A DNA stretch of 64,000 nt from Enoplolaimus lenunculus (taxonomy: Eukaryota > Nematoda > Enoplea > Enoplida > Thoracostomopsidae). The notes below the pieces were generated by a model. The model did not search any database. It worked only from the letters and a program-made list of their open reading frames with translations, and was not told the DNA's origin. The position numbers and the translations under genes were made by a program. The stretch is from NCBI GenBank assembly GCA_030248215.1, contig JASANG010002198.1, forward strand, positions 1 through 64,000, given 5' to 3'. Of the stretch, positions 45,313 through 57,778 are shown piece after piece. Each line of letters opens with the position of its first letter. Within the stretch, counting starts at the first letter, position 1.

Positions 45313-47498
45313 TATGAGTGAGTCCACCACCATACGAAAATGGCTTTTTGGAGCATAGTCAAGTCATGCTTTTTTGGTGTTGTCTTTTTAGTTAATGTAA
45401 CATTAAGGGGTGTAGCAGCAAACCTCTGGGGCCGCGGAGCTGGATGGTGGCGCAGTTTCCCCACTTTAAAATTATATTCTTTTGCAGTTTCAGTGTTGAA
45501 GTTATCATTAGCTATGGCTGTTTTACATTAATAGGTGTGATACATTATTCGCCTATTAACCATCCGGTTATGCTGTGACAAAAAGTGCTATTTGCTAATT
45601 CCTTTCAGACATGAACGAAATTTTTCTATACAATTTCTGTAATTTCTACGAAATTGGTTCCCTTTATATCGTTCGGCGCCGTATTTGTAAATATTCTATA
45701 TTGCAAACCCTATTAATTTCTGGACGTGCCAACGAAGCCGAAAGATAAGCAAAATTAGTCCAAAACAAGCAAAAATAGTTTTAAAACCTAAGCTTGCTTT
45801 ATAGCTGTATTTTTAACTGCTGATAGAGACATTCAATTACTGTTCGCTTATAAGTGAAGTAATGCCGACATGGCAGTAAGTATGATGCAGAATGTTGACT
45901 GACGTTCTTTTTTATTTAACTTTTTAATTAAAAATGTTCAAGAATTACTTAGAGTTCAAATAAACACGAAATAGTTTTGCTAAAGAAACAAAATTTAGGC
46001 TGCCATGAACACGCGGTACAATCTTCTAAAAAGCAATTGTTGGTTAAAGTAAAACTGTGTATTCCAGTTTTTTACTTATATATAAAGCAGGTTTATTTTT
46101 AACTCATATAAAAAAGAAAATTATTGGTAGGTAATCAATGAATTTACGATGAATCGTCACCCAACAAAGTTGCCGAAGCCTAAACCAAGGTCTAAACCTA
46201 AGCCGAAGGCCAATCCTAATGAGGCCGATAAATTGTGTTTGTGGGATGTCCCGGTTGCAAAATGTCTGTCGGGGAGGTGTCCGGAGGACAAATTGCAATA
46301 CCGTAATAGATTCTAGGCAATATCTAAGCAGGATCCTATCTTAGCAGCCTAAATCCGTTGCAAATTCTATGTCCAAAAATTGTATACATGAAACGGAAGT
46401 CTAATAGTTTCCTATTTTTGCGTAGTCCATTTGTTCTGGTAAGTCATGTTCTAAAACTATTATAGCTTGTTACGCAAGTATGTGTACTCTCTGTACATAT
46501 TTTAGGTATTCATATTTAAATTTCTGTAAATTCTGGGACATGTCGCTAATTCTCTTGGCTTAATGCGGTTAATTTTAATACTTTACAGAAACAGATATCA
46601 CATTGAAGTGTAAATTTTTACAAAAAAATAAGTTAACTTGACCCATCCACCAGTTTTCCTCAAGTTGTTTTCAATAGCGCAGTTTAATTGCTCTTAGTGC
46701 TCAGTATTGTACTGTATTCTCAAAAATGCAGCCAGCGCGCACTCAACCAAAATATTACATTGGAGTCAGGGGCGCATACAAGTTCAGGGATCGATGGGGA
46801 TGTTAGGATCCGCTCCGGAAATTTTCAAAGACAAACAAAGAGTATTTTTTAACAAAAATAAATATATATAGCAGTTACAGTACTTAAAAATTGCGTTTCA
46901 TAATGGTTTGATATATGAATAAACGATATATATTAATATCAACATATTATTTGAATCTGCTCTTGACTTCATTCTAGGCAAGTTTTACTATTAATTTTGC
47001 AAGAACGGTGATGAACGGTTTCAGTGATGAGCAATATTTGTGCGCTTTACACTGTTGGCGCATAATTATTGGACAAAAATTTTGTATGTTCTTGTAACTG
47101 AAATTTTCCAACCGTTCTGAATCGCGCTCAGGATGTTTAATGATTGGATGGGCGTATCCTGGATTTCTGGATGATGGGTTACGTTCCTTCAATAAGTTTG
47201 AAGAGGGACGTTTTGGATTGCAAACTAAAAGTGTCGTCTAAAAACCCCTGTGCACAAATCTCAAAGGGAGGTAGACCACTGAAACTCTTTCGTGGCGAAT
47301 GATCGCTGTGTTTGGGTCGCGCTATACTTTTAGACTATTTTAATGCCTGTCTGTTGCAGCCCACTGCGCTCGGGCACCGTCCGATACTCCAAACCGACTT
47401 ATAAATGAAAATTGTTTTGACTTGACACGGGTGCTTTCGAAATAACTTGAGCGTTCGCCGTCAAGTGTTATATTGTATCATGGTTTGTTCTGTTTCAG
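45313..47498. other. AT-rich DNA left of the unidentified gene
   Basis: Contains a TTAGGC-like island (46178-46222) between inverted segments (about 46136-46310) that resemble those at 49342-49535. The stretch just before 47498 is ordinary intron ending in TCTGTTTCAG. No further exon was recognised. Confidence 0.4.
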
Positions 47499-47591
47499 AC
47501 TACAATGAAAGCTGTAAGCGATCCAAGCCTATGCTCTGACAGCTACAATATGACAAGCACAGTTGTGCCGGATGATTGTGGAACACTCGAG
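47499..47591 (+). CDS. Exon of an unidentified gene (31 codons)
   Basis: Follows the acceptor TCTGTTTCAG and precedes the donor GAG/GTAAGC; 93 bases in phase 0 (TTMKAVSDPSLCSDSYN ... DDCGTLE). Serine/threonine-rich with no stop, it looks like a disordered linker. Its phases fit the exons at 56712 and 57779, giving one plus-strand gene. The upstream exon lies outside what I could find. No family recognised. Confidence 0.5.
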
Positions 47592-47689
47592 GTAAGCCAT
47601 ACATCTATTTAGTTCTATGTTAATTTGCGTGTTTTTTTAAATTGTAAGGTTATTAGCTTTAGTTTTTTTACTGTGTTGCGCTGAAATAC

Positions 47690-47782
47690 ATGTCGTACGG
47701 CACCATTCACCGTACGGTATCGTACACAGATTACTCACGTACGATACCGTATAGTGACGGACGGTGACGGACGGCACAAGAC
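47690..47782. repeat. Hairpin repeat of CGTACGGTA units
   Basis: CCGTACGGTATCGTAC faces GTACGATACCGTA across a 13-base loop, flanked by further ACGGACGGTGACGG repeats. It is a short fold-back element in the intron. Confidence 0.6.
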
Positions 47783-48238
47783 GTCAGCAAAAATATACCC
47801 GCCACCATTAATTGTTCACTGAGTATGCAAGAAGTGAGCAGATGCTGATTTGTCTTACGGTTGTGTTGTAGTCACCACTTGTAATGGAATAACTTGGCTT
47901 GCATTGCAATGAGAGTTTGCTAAGAATGCAATTTTATACCAGTGAATAAACATCGTTAAAATTGCGTTAAATTTCATTTAACACAGCATTTTTTCTAAAG
48001 TAATTAGTATGTATTGTTAGTGTATATGCGCTGAACCAGACGTCATGTTTCTGAACTCGGATTCCCAAGACTACTAAAGGGAAGGGATAGACGGGATATA
48101 TCCCCTCGCAATATTTTTTTGGACAGAAAAAAAGTACCTTTGAGATGGTTTTGAATATATACCGTTTTATATCTGAAAGGTTTAAAACATCTTACGAAAT
48201 AAAGTCCTTGCAACGCGCAAGATCAGAATGGTAGAAAT

Positions 48239-48612
48239 CAGGGTGCAACCGGAATTCTAATATACTGGTACTGGAGTTAGAAAACAAAAGATACTTATTA
48301 CCGAAAAAATCATTTTTAAAACTATTTTATCGCTTTTAATGGTGCAAACACATCATTTAAATTGCCAACATCCTGAAACAAATGCAGTAGCTGGGAAACG
48401 TATGATAAATTATGGAGTATAACACAAATTGGCAATACAAGCTCAGACAAATTTACAAAATGAGTTAGGATAATTTGCCAATTTTTGTTAAATTTTCGAA
48501 TAAGAAAATTGTTCAATACCGAAAATACCTTAAAATTTCGGTGAAAAAATACCGGATTTATTACCGAAACCAGATAGTGAAAAATACCGGATTACCGGAA
48601 CCAGATAGATGA
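48239..48612. mobile_element. Family A hAT-like element, right end damaged
   Basis: Starts CAGGGTGCAACCGGAATTC like 29353. The interior matches 40361-40656 (TTTTATCGCTTTTAATGG, GGAAACGTATGATAAATTAT). The right terminus stops at GGAACCAGATAG without the CACCCTG end. Confidence 0.65.
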
Positions 48613-48697
48613 TTTAAATGACACTTTATATTTCAATTGCCAAATTCGAAAACTCTCTGTAAAAGATACAGCTAATTAACCACATTGTACTTAAAAA

Positions 48698-49180
48698 TTA
48701 ATTTTCGAGTATTGATAGCTTTTCGAATTTGTTTGTCAACGCAGATGAGTCAGCCGGTTTAAACTTGTGAAAGGTCTTTGAATGCTTTATTTTTGATATT
48801 AAATGTACTTCAGTTTGGACAAATTGTTCCAAAAGTGTAGTTTGAATTGAAATTTTTGTGGCCCTGTATTTTTCCACTTCAAGCATTTTAGTGAACGCCG
48901 AGCTGAAATTAGTATGCGTTAAGCATTTTAATGCCAAGTTAACATTTTTGGATTTTATTGACAATCTTCGCATTGATCAGTTAGCTTGACGCAAGTCTGC
49001 TAATTTTTTATTCCAACGAATATCGGGCTTATTGAGAAATTGCTGTGCTTGGGCTTAAAGATCGAACAGGTAACCATGCACATCATCAGCTTAATGCTTC
49101 ATGAGATCAACCTTTTTAGCCAATCTTGTCATCTGCACGCAACGTCGCACTTTGGAAGCTACCGGTGAAATAAACAGTTC
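48698..49180 (-). pseudogene. Possible decayed coding segment, unidentified
   Basis: One minus-strand frame gives protein-like text (RLAKKVDLMKH, AQAQQFLNKPDIRWNKKL, LEVEKYRATKISIQ) over about 150 codons, interrupted by several stops, with an open tail of 91 codons. Fewer stops than expected for AT-rich DNA, but not convincingly so. No family recognised. Confidence 0.2.
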
Positions 49181-49341
49181 AATTGTTTAAGGAAAAGTGT
49201 GTCATTCAAATTTAGTAATTTTATCAGTTGTTATTTTGCCAGCGCAATGAATTTTTGTCGGCTTCCTGTAATATAGTGAAACTTGGCTAGGGATTTATTT
49301 TGTAATGTTTACAATAATGGTAGACTTTATGAATCTATACG

Positions 49342-49535
49342 ACAGTTTGTCGACCGACAACTTATCGCCCAACAACGGTGTAACCCTAAGTCTAAGCCTT
49401 GGCATAATGCTAACGTTAATCCTAAGCCTAAGCCTAAGCATAGTGATTTTCGACAAATTCTCGATTTGACGAAGTTTTAGATTACAAGTTTTCGGTCGAC
49501 GAGTTGTCGGATGACGAATTGCCGTAATACCACGT
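49342..49535. repeat. TTAGGC island between inverted repeats
   Basis: CGACCGACAACTTATCGCC on the left and GTCGACGAGTTGTCGGATGACG (in two parts) on the right are inverted to each other. Between them lies CCTAAGCCTAAGCC-type sequence (49383-49440). This terminus differs from the family at 43727. Confidence 0.5.
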
Positions 49536-52500
49536 TTGATTGACTTGCGTGCTATAAACACTACTTGAGTCTTTTTCTTTTAACGTGGTTAGAATATAAA
49601 TTATTAAAAAGTGCAGCGCTTGTGTTCATGATGTATATATATGTGTTTTTGTTCAATTTTACATGTGTATATGGAGGTTTTAAGTGCCTTGAGTACAACA
49701 TAAAGAACATTTAAGCTTGTCGGTTTTTTGAGGGAGTCGTCAAAGGCGTATACAAAGGGGTATACGAGGTAGAATTTCTTCCAATATTTCAAAAAAACGA
49801 CAAAAAAGACACTTTGAGAGGCTTAAAGTAGTGTACATTCGGTCTACTCGCTCGCAACAAACTTTTACATGAAGTGTATATCCTCCTGAAATGAAATCCT
49901 GAATACGATACTGGGTGTCGTATGAGGTTTGTGTGATTTTGTGAAAAAAAATGTTTTGTTTTGTTGTGGTAAATAAATACGAGTAGAGTGGGCATTGTAC
50001 TGACTAGATTGTCGCATTGGGGCTTAAGCTTAGCCTGGGCTGCATGTCGAAATGAAGTCGGCGTTTGTGATGTATGTTAGTGTTTAAACGTAGGGGAGGC
50101 GTAGCGTTCAAATAAAATACGGCAACGTTTGATGTAAACAAGGGTTGGCTTACAAAAAATAGGGCTAATTTGTGCAAATCTAAGCCGTAACAGAATTTTT
50201 CACCCTAGATTTTATTATTTCTTGTATTGGTCAGAAACATATTAATTCTAAGGTTTTGAATTGCTAATTTCACTGCTGAAGACCGCAGTTAGCGGCTCAT
50301 TCATATAATTAGTATCAATTCCATCGGTTAATATAGCATTAATAGTAATTGTAACCCAACCTTTATGTTTGCAGTTTGCACTTGGTAAGTTTCATCCCTG
50401 AGATAAATTTCAGTAAACATTTTTTGAAAAATTCGATTTTTTTCTGTCAAAAATTAAATATATATCATTCGACGCAGCTTGCAGAGCTGAGTCACATGGT
50501 GTAACTTTTTCGTGATCAGACAAAATTGGCTATTTAGTTATGGTCAAATAACTGATTTGGTGCCGTCCCAAATCGCTGACAGCGGTCAAAATTAGTTGTT
50601 TGTAAAATGTAATACCATTCGACTCAGCTTCGTAAGCTGTGTGAAATAAAATGTAATATATGTAACGCTTTGAAAAAAAATTTTTGGATTCCAAGGTAAG
50701 TTTTCTAACCCAGTTTATTTTCTCAATCTATTGTCGAAAATGCAATCTCATTATTGTCAGATGGGGATGACCCGCTTTCACATTCGCTTAAATATTTTAT
50801 CTAAATTGTTAATTGCTGTACTTCAAGCCTTATCCACACTTGCAAGTTATTGCAGCGACAACTCGCAGCTGGGACTTGCACAAGTTACTTGCAACTGCAA
50901 GTATTTTACAAGGAAACATTATTTTTATTTTGAATCTTGACATGAATTTATTTGAATAATTTGCAAACGACTGCAATAAATATCAACCATAAGGTATAAA
51001 TTATCAGTTCAGCCAATGATGATAAATATGAGTTGCAAGGCTAAAATATATGAATTACTTCCTGGCGTATACTGCAACTCCGTTCACACATGCGCATTAA
51101 ATTTTAATAGTATGAATTCCAGGGAACGATTTCGATTTACAGCTGAAAGATCTTGAAAGTGTTTTGTAACCAAACTTGTACATACAAATTGCAAGCGCAA
51201 CTTTTTGCTGCAAAACTTATCGTATTCATAGCACATATATCTTTAACTAGTACCCCGAGCGAAAACAGGACTCACCTGCCCGTCAGCGGTGACAATAAAT
51301 CTTGGCGAAACAATCTGCCCAATTTCTTGTTCATTGAACGCGTTTTAAATTTTAAATTTAATCAGTTTGTTATTGAGAAGATATGATGTTTTGAAATGAA
51401 TTATATGGCCATAGATTGTTTTAATTATCCAAAAATTAGTTTTTGATTCAGCTTTGTTGCTCGGAATTTATTATGTCGTAAATTTTGAATTTTATTTGGA
51501 AATTAATGTCATCAATTAAACTGGGATCATTATTGCGTTGCAGAGACATGACTTAATTCGACCTTTAATCTAAGCCGACATCATCATTGATTGTGGCAAG
51601 TTGAAATTTTGACTGAAAACCACAGACTTAAATAAAATTGTCAATCCTAAACTTTGGTTCGAGTTAAAATTCAACTTAAGTTCACAGCTGTAAATGGGGG
51701 CAGACAGTTTGTCACACGGATCCCAAAAATATTTTCGGCCATGGAAAATGTACAAGAGCGGCCGGTCCTCATCGCGCCGGCACTCGCCGTGTTTGTGACC
51801 CTGAATGGATGGTCTAAACTGTAGGCATCAAATATATTAGCTGAGTGTGATTAGCCGGCTTTTCAAGTGTGAACATTGACTCGAAACTGCGGTTGGTGAT
51901 GTTTTTTCGGAACACCGAAGAAAGCTAAGTTCACACAATGTGGCTTTGTAGGTTTTTAGCGAAACTCGCAGTCTCTTCCTACAGTTGAAAAGTTGAAATA
52001 TATATACACATATATATAATAAAAATAATAATAATATATATGTATATATAAGATATATATACTTTGCATATAGTTCAAATTGTATTTGGTTATGCGTGGC
52101 CTTAGTCCGGTTGAATTAAATTGGAAGGGTCATGGTTTACTGAAGTGGTTTTGTAGGACTTACAAATTGCGCTTCAAATTACTCAGTTTAATATTATCAA
52201 CAGTCGATAATGATTCTCGACAAGAGTGTGCAATTGAAGAAATAATACTTGGCACTAAATGTACCACCGAGCGTTGCAGTTTCGGCCGACTCTCCTTATT
52301 TACGGGTTGTGGGGGTAGTTATTGGTGGAAACGTGGAATATGCATGGGTTTTAAAAGCAGTTAAAAGGGGAGCAACTGTACAGTGTTGAAATATTTCAAC
52401 ATCTGAAATTGAGACAATTGTTTAACTTAAGGCGGGGTAAACCAAAAACGCAACGTACACTGGGTACAGTCTTTCATATACAGAATGTACCATTGCACAA

Positions 52501-53119
52501 TCTTGTTCAATTATCCACTTTTGATATAATTAAGGGGGATATTGGAATTATTCTTGGTGAACTAAGCGGTTAACTCGTGGCTTAAAGTTGACGGCTTTTA
52601 TACAACTCCCCCAGAAGCGTAAACCTTCACCTAAGCCTACGTTAGGTCAATATCCTGAAATTTCAGAAATCTTTCGCGGTCGTATGCAAAAACCAAACTG
52701 TCTGCATACTATGGTTAGGTATAAGTTTCTTGTTTATGCTTGAATGTGGTTTAAGATTATAGCGTAGTTGGTTATTTAAGGTCAAATTGTAGCCAAAAAT
52801 TATAACAAAAATAATTCTTATTCTCATTCTAACCCTTGACAGAGCACCCAATCGTAGTAGAATTCGAAATTTTTCAACAGGTCTCTTGCAGATTTAAAAC
52901 AAAATTCGTTCTATAGTTAGTTCCAACGAACTGGTATTTACTGATTAGTTATATTCTTGAATTTCATAGTTGTATTAGAATTTTATTTGTTTTGGTGTAG
53001 ATCCAAATTGATTCTAGGCAAAAATCGCGCTGGTAACAATCAGAAGTTGGTTGAGGTTCACTTGAAACACCAGTAGTTAGGTTTATTGTCATCGTTTTAG
53101 AATTTTAGTTTTGATAACA
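49536..53119. other. Intronic AT-rich stretch
   Basis: Lies inside the large intron of the unidentified gene. It includes a decayed CACACTTGCAAG repeat (about 50820-51200) and a TA-rich microsatellite (about 51996-52072). No exon was recognised. Confidence 0.4.
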
Positions 53120-53127
53120 ATGGCGGA

Positions 53128-53516
53128 CAGGGTGTAACCGGATATCCGTTTTCGTATAAAACTCGGCGTCCGTTTCAGTTTCTGTTATGGAAATAATGGA
53201 AATTACGTTAATTATATACTCTAGATTAGCTATAAGTCACGTATCTATCTCGCAATTTTTTATTACAAATATGCTGCAATTGTTCGATATGAAATAAAAA
53301 TTACGAAATTCATTCAAAATCTTATAAATTCAGATGCATTCGCTGTTTTTGTTTAAATTTTTGAAAGACCGGTGAAAATATATGCACGCGTCAATTGTGT
53401 TGAAAGAAAATAAACACATTTTGGAAACTTATATACTTCAATATCCTTTGTACGGTTCCGTTTCCTGTATTTTGATCACTATCCGTTTCCGTTTTTTACT
53501 ATCCGTTTACGCCCTG
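53128..53516. mobile_element. hAT-like element (family A type) that seeded a minisatellite
   Basis: Starts CAGGGTGTAACCGGATATCC, ends CCGTTTACGCCCTG. The left flank ATGGCGGA (53120-53127) matches GTGGCAGA directly after (6 of 8) and GTGGCGGA at 55288-55295, the far end of the minisatellite (7 of 8). The interior has degenerate CCGTTTCC subterminal repeats and no transposase. Confidence 0.7.
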
Positions 53517-55310
53517 GTGGCAGATCGAAAAGCTCTCCGTTTACGCCCTGGTGGCAGATCGAAAAGCTTTCCGTTTACGCCCTGGTGGCAGATCGAAAAG
53601 CTTTCCGTTTACGCCCTGGTGGCAGATCGAAAAGTTTTCCGTTTACGCCCTGGTGGCAGATCGAAAAGTTTTCCGTTTACGCCCTGGAGGCAGATCGAAA
53701 AGCTTTCCGTTTACGCCCTGGTGGCAGATCGAAAACCTTTCCGTTTACGCCCTGGAGGCAGATCGAAAAGCTTTCCGTTTACGCCCTGGTGGCAGATCGA
53801 AAAGCTTTCCGTTTACGCCCTGGTGGCAGATCGAAAAGTTTTCCGTTTACGCCCTGGAGGCAGATCGAAAAGCTTTCCGTTTACGCCCTGGTGGCAGATC
53901 GAAAACCTTTCCGTTTACGCCCTGGAGGCAGATCGAAAAGCTTTCCGTTTACGCCCTGGAGGCAGATCGAAAAGTTTTCCGTTTACGCCCTGGTGGCAGA
54001 TCGAAAAGCTTTCCGTTTACGCCCTGGAGGCAGATCGAAAAGCTTTCCGTTTACGCCCTGGTGGCAGATCGAAAAGCTTTCCGTTTACGCCCTGGTGGCA
54101 GATCGAAAACCTTTCCGTTTCCGCCCTGGTGGCAGATCGAAAAGCTCTCCGTTTACGCCCTGGTGGCAGATCGAAAAGCTTTCCGTTTACGCCCTGGTGG
54201 CAGATCGAAAAGTTTTCCGTTTACGCCCTGGTGGCAGATCGAAAAGTTTTCCGTTTACGCCCTGGTGGCAGATCGAAAAGCTTTCCGTTTACGCCCTGGT
54301 GGCAGATCGAAAACCTTTCCGTTTCCGCCCTGGAGGCAGATCGAAAAGCTTTCCGTTTACGCCCTGGTGGCAGATCGAAAAGCTTTCCGTTTACGCCCTG
54401 GTGGCAGATCGAAAACCTTTCCGTTTCCGCCCTGGTGGCAGATCGAAAAGCTCTCCGTTTACGCCCTGGTGGCAGATCGAAAAGCTTTCCGTTTACGCCC
54501 TGGTGGCAGATCGAAAAGTTTTCCGTTTACGCCCTGGTGGCAGATCGAAAAGTTTTCCGTTTACGCCCTGGAGGCAGATCGAAAAGCTTTCCGTTTACGC
54601 CCTGGTGGCAGATCGAAAACCTTTCCGTTTCCGCCCTGGTGGCAGATCGAAAAGCTCTTCGTTTTACGCCCTGGTGGCAGATCGAAAACCTATCCGTTTC
54701 CGCCCTGGTGGCAGATCGAAAAGCTCTCCGTTTACGCCCTGGTGGCAGATCGAAAAGCTTTCCGTTTACGCCCTGGTGGCAGATCGAAAAGCTTTCCGTT
54801 TACGCCCTGGAGGCAGATCGAAAAGCTTTCCGTTTACGCCCTGGTGGCAGATCGAAAAGCTCTTCGTTTTACGCCCTGGTGGCAGATCGAAAACCTATCC
54901 GTTTCCGCCCTGGTGGCAGATCGAAAAGTTTTCCGTTTACGCCCTGGTGGCAGATCGAAAAGATTTCCGTTTACGCCCTGGAGGCAGATCGAAAAGCTTT
55001 CCGTTTACGCCCTGGTGGCAGATCGAAAACCTTTCCGTTTCCGCCCTGGTGGCAGATCGAAAAGCTCTTCGTTTTACGCCCTGGTGGCAGATCGAAAACC
55101 TATCCGTTTCCGCCCTGGTGGCAGATCGAAAAGCTCTCCGTTTACGCCCTGGTGGCAGATCGAAAAGCTTTCCGTTTACGCCCTGGAGGCAGATCGAAAA
55201 GCTTTCCGTTTACGCCCTGGTGGCAGATCGAAAACCTTTCCGTTTCCGCCCTGGTGGCAGATCGGAAAGCTTTCCGATTACGCCCTGGTGGCGGATCCAA
55301 AAGTTTTTGA
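53503..55310 (+). repeat. 34-bp minisatellite, about 52 copies
   Basis: The unit is CCGTTTACGCCCTG followed by GTGGCAGATCGAAAAGCTTT. Variants are GAGGCAG, AACCTTT, AAGTTTT and CCGTTTCCGCC. The unit has no stop in any plus-strand frame and 34 is not a multiple of 3, so all three frames stay open for about 600 codons (53382-55310, 53551-55332, 53585-55387). These cycle through ADRKAFRLRPGGRSK, FPFTPWWQIEK and LSVYALV. They are repeat translations, not genes. Confidence 0.95.
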
Positions 55311-56054
55311 GTACAGTGCGCGCGATGTGTAACACTGAAAACCGTCATGAGCGGAAAGCTAAATGCAACTTTAGTACTACATGTTAAGACATTTTGGTTT
55401 CGATCCCTGTTTGGGGATAGGGGGCTAAGCCAGGTTTGCCCCTTCAGTTTAATCTAAATGCTGAATCGAGTCGAATTTCAATTATCGGTCACAGACAAAT
55501 TTCAAACTTATTTTTAAAGACAATTGGAGAGGTACTAATTTCTTGCGAATAGTAATTGTGCAAGATTTTAATGATTAGTTCAGATCAGAATTAGATATTT
55601 ACTAGTCAACCAGTTTTGCGCAATGTGCAAAAGTTTGCGAATACACAACAATCTGGATGCAAATTTTGTTTTCAGAGAACAATCCTGTTTTTGTTCTTAG
55701 AAATAATATTGCAAACAAATTAATGCTGGAAGGTTGTCCAAAACACCTATGTGGGGCATTCCAACTTTAATATACGTATAGATTAGTCTTACAGTTGCAG
55801 ATTGTAAACATAAACTGCTAAAAACTTTCGTGTAAGTACAGGGATTAAGTTTAAAGTGCTATTTTACTTAGTTAAAACAAGTTTTTGGTATGGTCAAAGA
55901 GGGTACATTATGTTTTCTTGATGCTTTCAGAAGTAAATACTGCCCATCACCCTTCGGGTTTCCCTTTGTTATAGCAAATCGATTATTCAGACAAAATTCA
56001 TTATTAGTATGGCTTACGTACTTTTTTTTCAATCTGTGTGAGTATTTACGTACT
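55311..56054. other. AT-rich sequence after the minisatellite
   Basis: No repeat termini or exon recognised. A 55401 GTTTCGATCCC motif looks like a tRNA B-box but lacks a tRNA fold. Confidence 0.4.
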
Positions 56055-56198
56055 CAGGCCCGTAGCCAGCTCACCTTGCTAGGGGGGCTAAATATTTCTC
56101 AGATGGGGCATTCAAGGGTATTCAATGAATTCCAAGCAAGATTGAAAACTTGTTAGGGGGACCAAAATTTTTCCCTGGCCCCCTTGAATACGTGCCCG
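56055..56198. mobile_element. hAT-like MITE, family B, with perfect target duplication
   Basis: Starts CAGGCCCGTAGCCAGC, ends ACGTGCCCG. Flanked by TACGTACT at 56047-56054 and 56199-56206, 8 of 8 matching. 144 bp, non-coding. Confidence 0.8.
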
Positions 56199-56711
56199 TA
56201 CGTACTTCATGTGGTTGAAATTCTAAAAGTCTTGGGGCTCTTGTACACTTTTCCACCGAGGTCGAACCGGCAGACCGTCCGAAGCGGCACCGGGTCACCA
56301 GTAATAATCAGCCGGCCGGCACGGCCAATACAGGCGCCATAGCCGTGCGTACGTATGCAGTTCTTGATAGCAAAATTTTTGTACTGCAATAAAAGTCAGC
56401 TGTTATGGAATGATTTTTCATTAAAAATTATTACGGGATTGCATTTCTTGCGGTAACTTCCGATGGTATTTGTTATGCATGTCATAGTGGTTTTCGGTAT
56501 ACGTTTTAGACCATATTTCGCCGAGATCATAACGGTTGCAACAAATCTAAATATATAATTGTGGAAGTAAAAGTAACTGAAAAACGCGAGCTTCGGTCGG
56601 TTCCATATGTGCTTTGCCAACATTATCGCTTATATTTGATTTTTATATTTATAAGCCTTATGCTGTACACATTCTAAATAATAATTCAGCGAAATTTTTA
56701 ACATTTTTTAG

Positions 56712-56960
56712 GATTTGGCTGGTTTACAACGCGATGCAGATACATTCGACTCGATTACTGCAATAGAAACTGCAACAACAACAACAACAACAATAACAGC
56801 AATTGATAGTAATAATGTACAATATAGCGAAGAAGTATATAACAATATATCGCCCAATGAATATAATGCGCTTATGTGTATGTCGACAATTGAAGACAGT
56901 GCACGCAAACAGCGGTCAATGTTGCTCGGATTAACTCCTGTCGTAAGCAGGCGGCAATGA
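56712..56960 (+). CDS. Exon of the unidentified gene, alternative end
   Basis: Follows the acceptor TTTTTTAG. The frame reads DLAGLQRDADTFDSITAIE, a seven-threonine run encoded by ACA/ACT repeats, then YSEEVYNNISPNEYNAL and RKQRSMLLGLTPV. It may stop at 56960 (VSRRQ then TGA). Alternatively a donor after CCTGTC at 56943 (GTAAGC) ends the exon in phase 0 at 56942, joining to 57779. It is phase-compatible with the exon at 47499. No domain recognised; polar, probably cytoplasmic linker. Confidence 0.55.
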   Translation, partial: DLAGLQRDADTFDSITAIETATTTTTTITAIDSNNVQYSEEVYNNISPNEYNALMCMSTIEDSARKQRSMLLGLTPVVSRRQ

Positions 56961-57778
56961 ACGGGCTGTGTTTTGAACACGTATTTGTTGTAGTTTCAAC
57001 TGAACTGTCCCAAACGTAAATTATTTGATATCAGCGTGAACAAACTACTAGAATGCAAAGTGATTTTGATTTGAGGATGCTGAAAATCTAATGATAAAAC
57101 GAGCGTTTCACAGCTACGAGAACTTGAAATTTTTTTCAGCTTTTTTTATTTTCCTCACGTTCCAGATTTATGATTAATGGCTCGGCGAAGGCTTAGAGAT
57201 AGCTAAGCACTAAAGTGTTTTCTAAGCCTAAGCCTAAAATGTAAATATCGGGGAAGAGTACAAGAACTGTTTTTCAGCTCTCTGCCTAACATTTGGGGTA
57301 TTGTTTGGTCACTTTTATGACAAAGCGCAATGTTATTGGTTGAAAATCAATTTGTTTCTTAGCAGTTCTCCGGTGGTTTTGAACCATAACTAGCGTTTGG
57401 GGCAGCCATAACTGTAACAAATACGTGTTCAAGATAGGGTTTATTTGGAAATTTCCTTCGGTTTCTACGCAATTACATGAACTCCGCTTATGTTGTTCTA
57501 ACGGCAAAGCTACTTGTTATTATAATTTGCGTTTATCAGCAAAATTTCATAAATAACTCGAAGTTTGAATTCATTTAGGATCCTTCTACGCGAACCTTGG
57601 TCACGGACTAAGAACTACAACATGCACAAAGCCGAGGTTACGCCTCTCGCGGCCCCTCTATGCGAGACACAGAGTCTCACACAACATTTAAGATGTCCCC
57701 AAAATGATTGTATAACATGCAAAAGCATTGAACAAACTACATCTAACAAGACAAAATGTCAAATATTGTTGTTTTTAG
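56961..57778. other. Short intron or spacer with a TTAGGC-like island
   Basis: Contains AAGCCTAAGCCTAAAATG at about 57222 followed by a GGGGAAGAGTACAAG motif also seen near 31487 and 39285, part of another dispersed repeat. No exon. Confidence 0.5.

Noticed and set aside
53382-55387. Long repetitive protein genes of about 600 residues
   Set aside because: Caused by a stop-free 34-bp tandem unit read in three registers; no unique domain or splice signals.
55398-55412. tRNA gene suggested by a GTTTCGATCCC box
   Set aside because: No matching A box or acceptor stem at the right distance.
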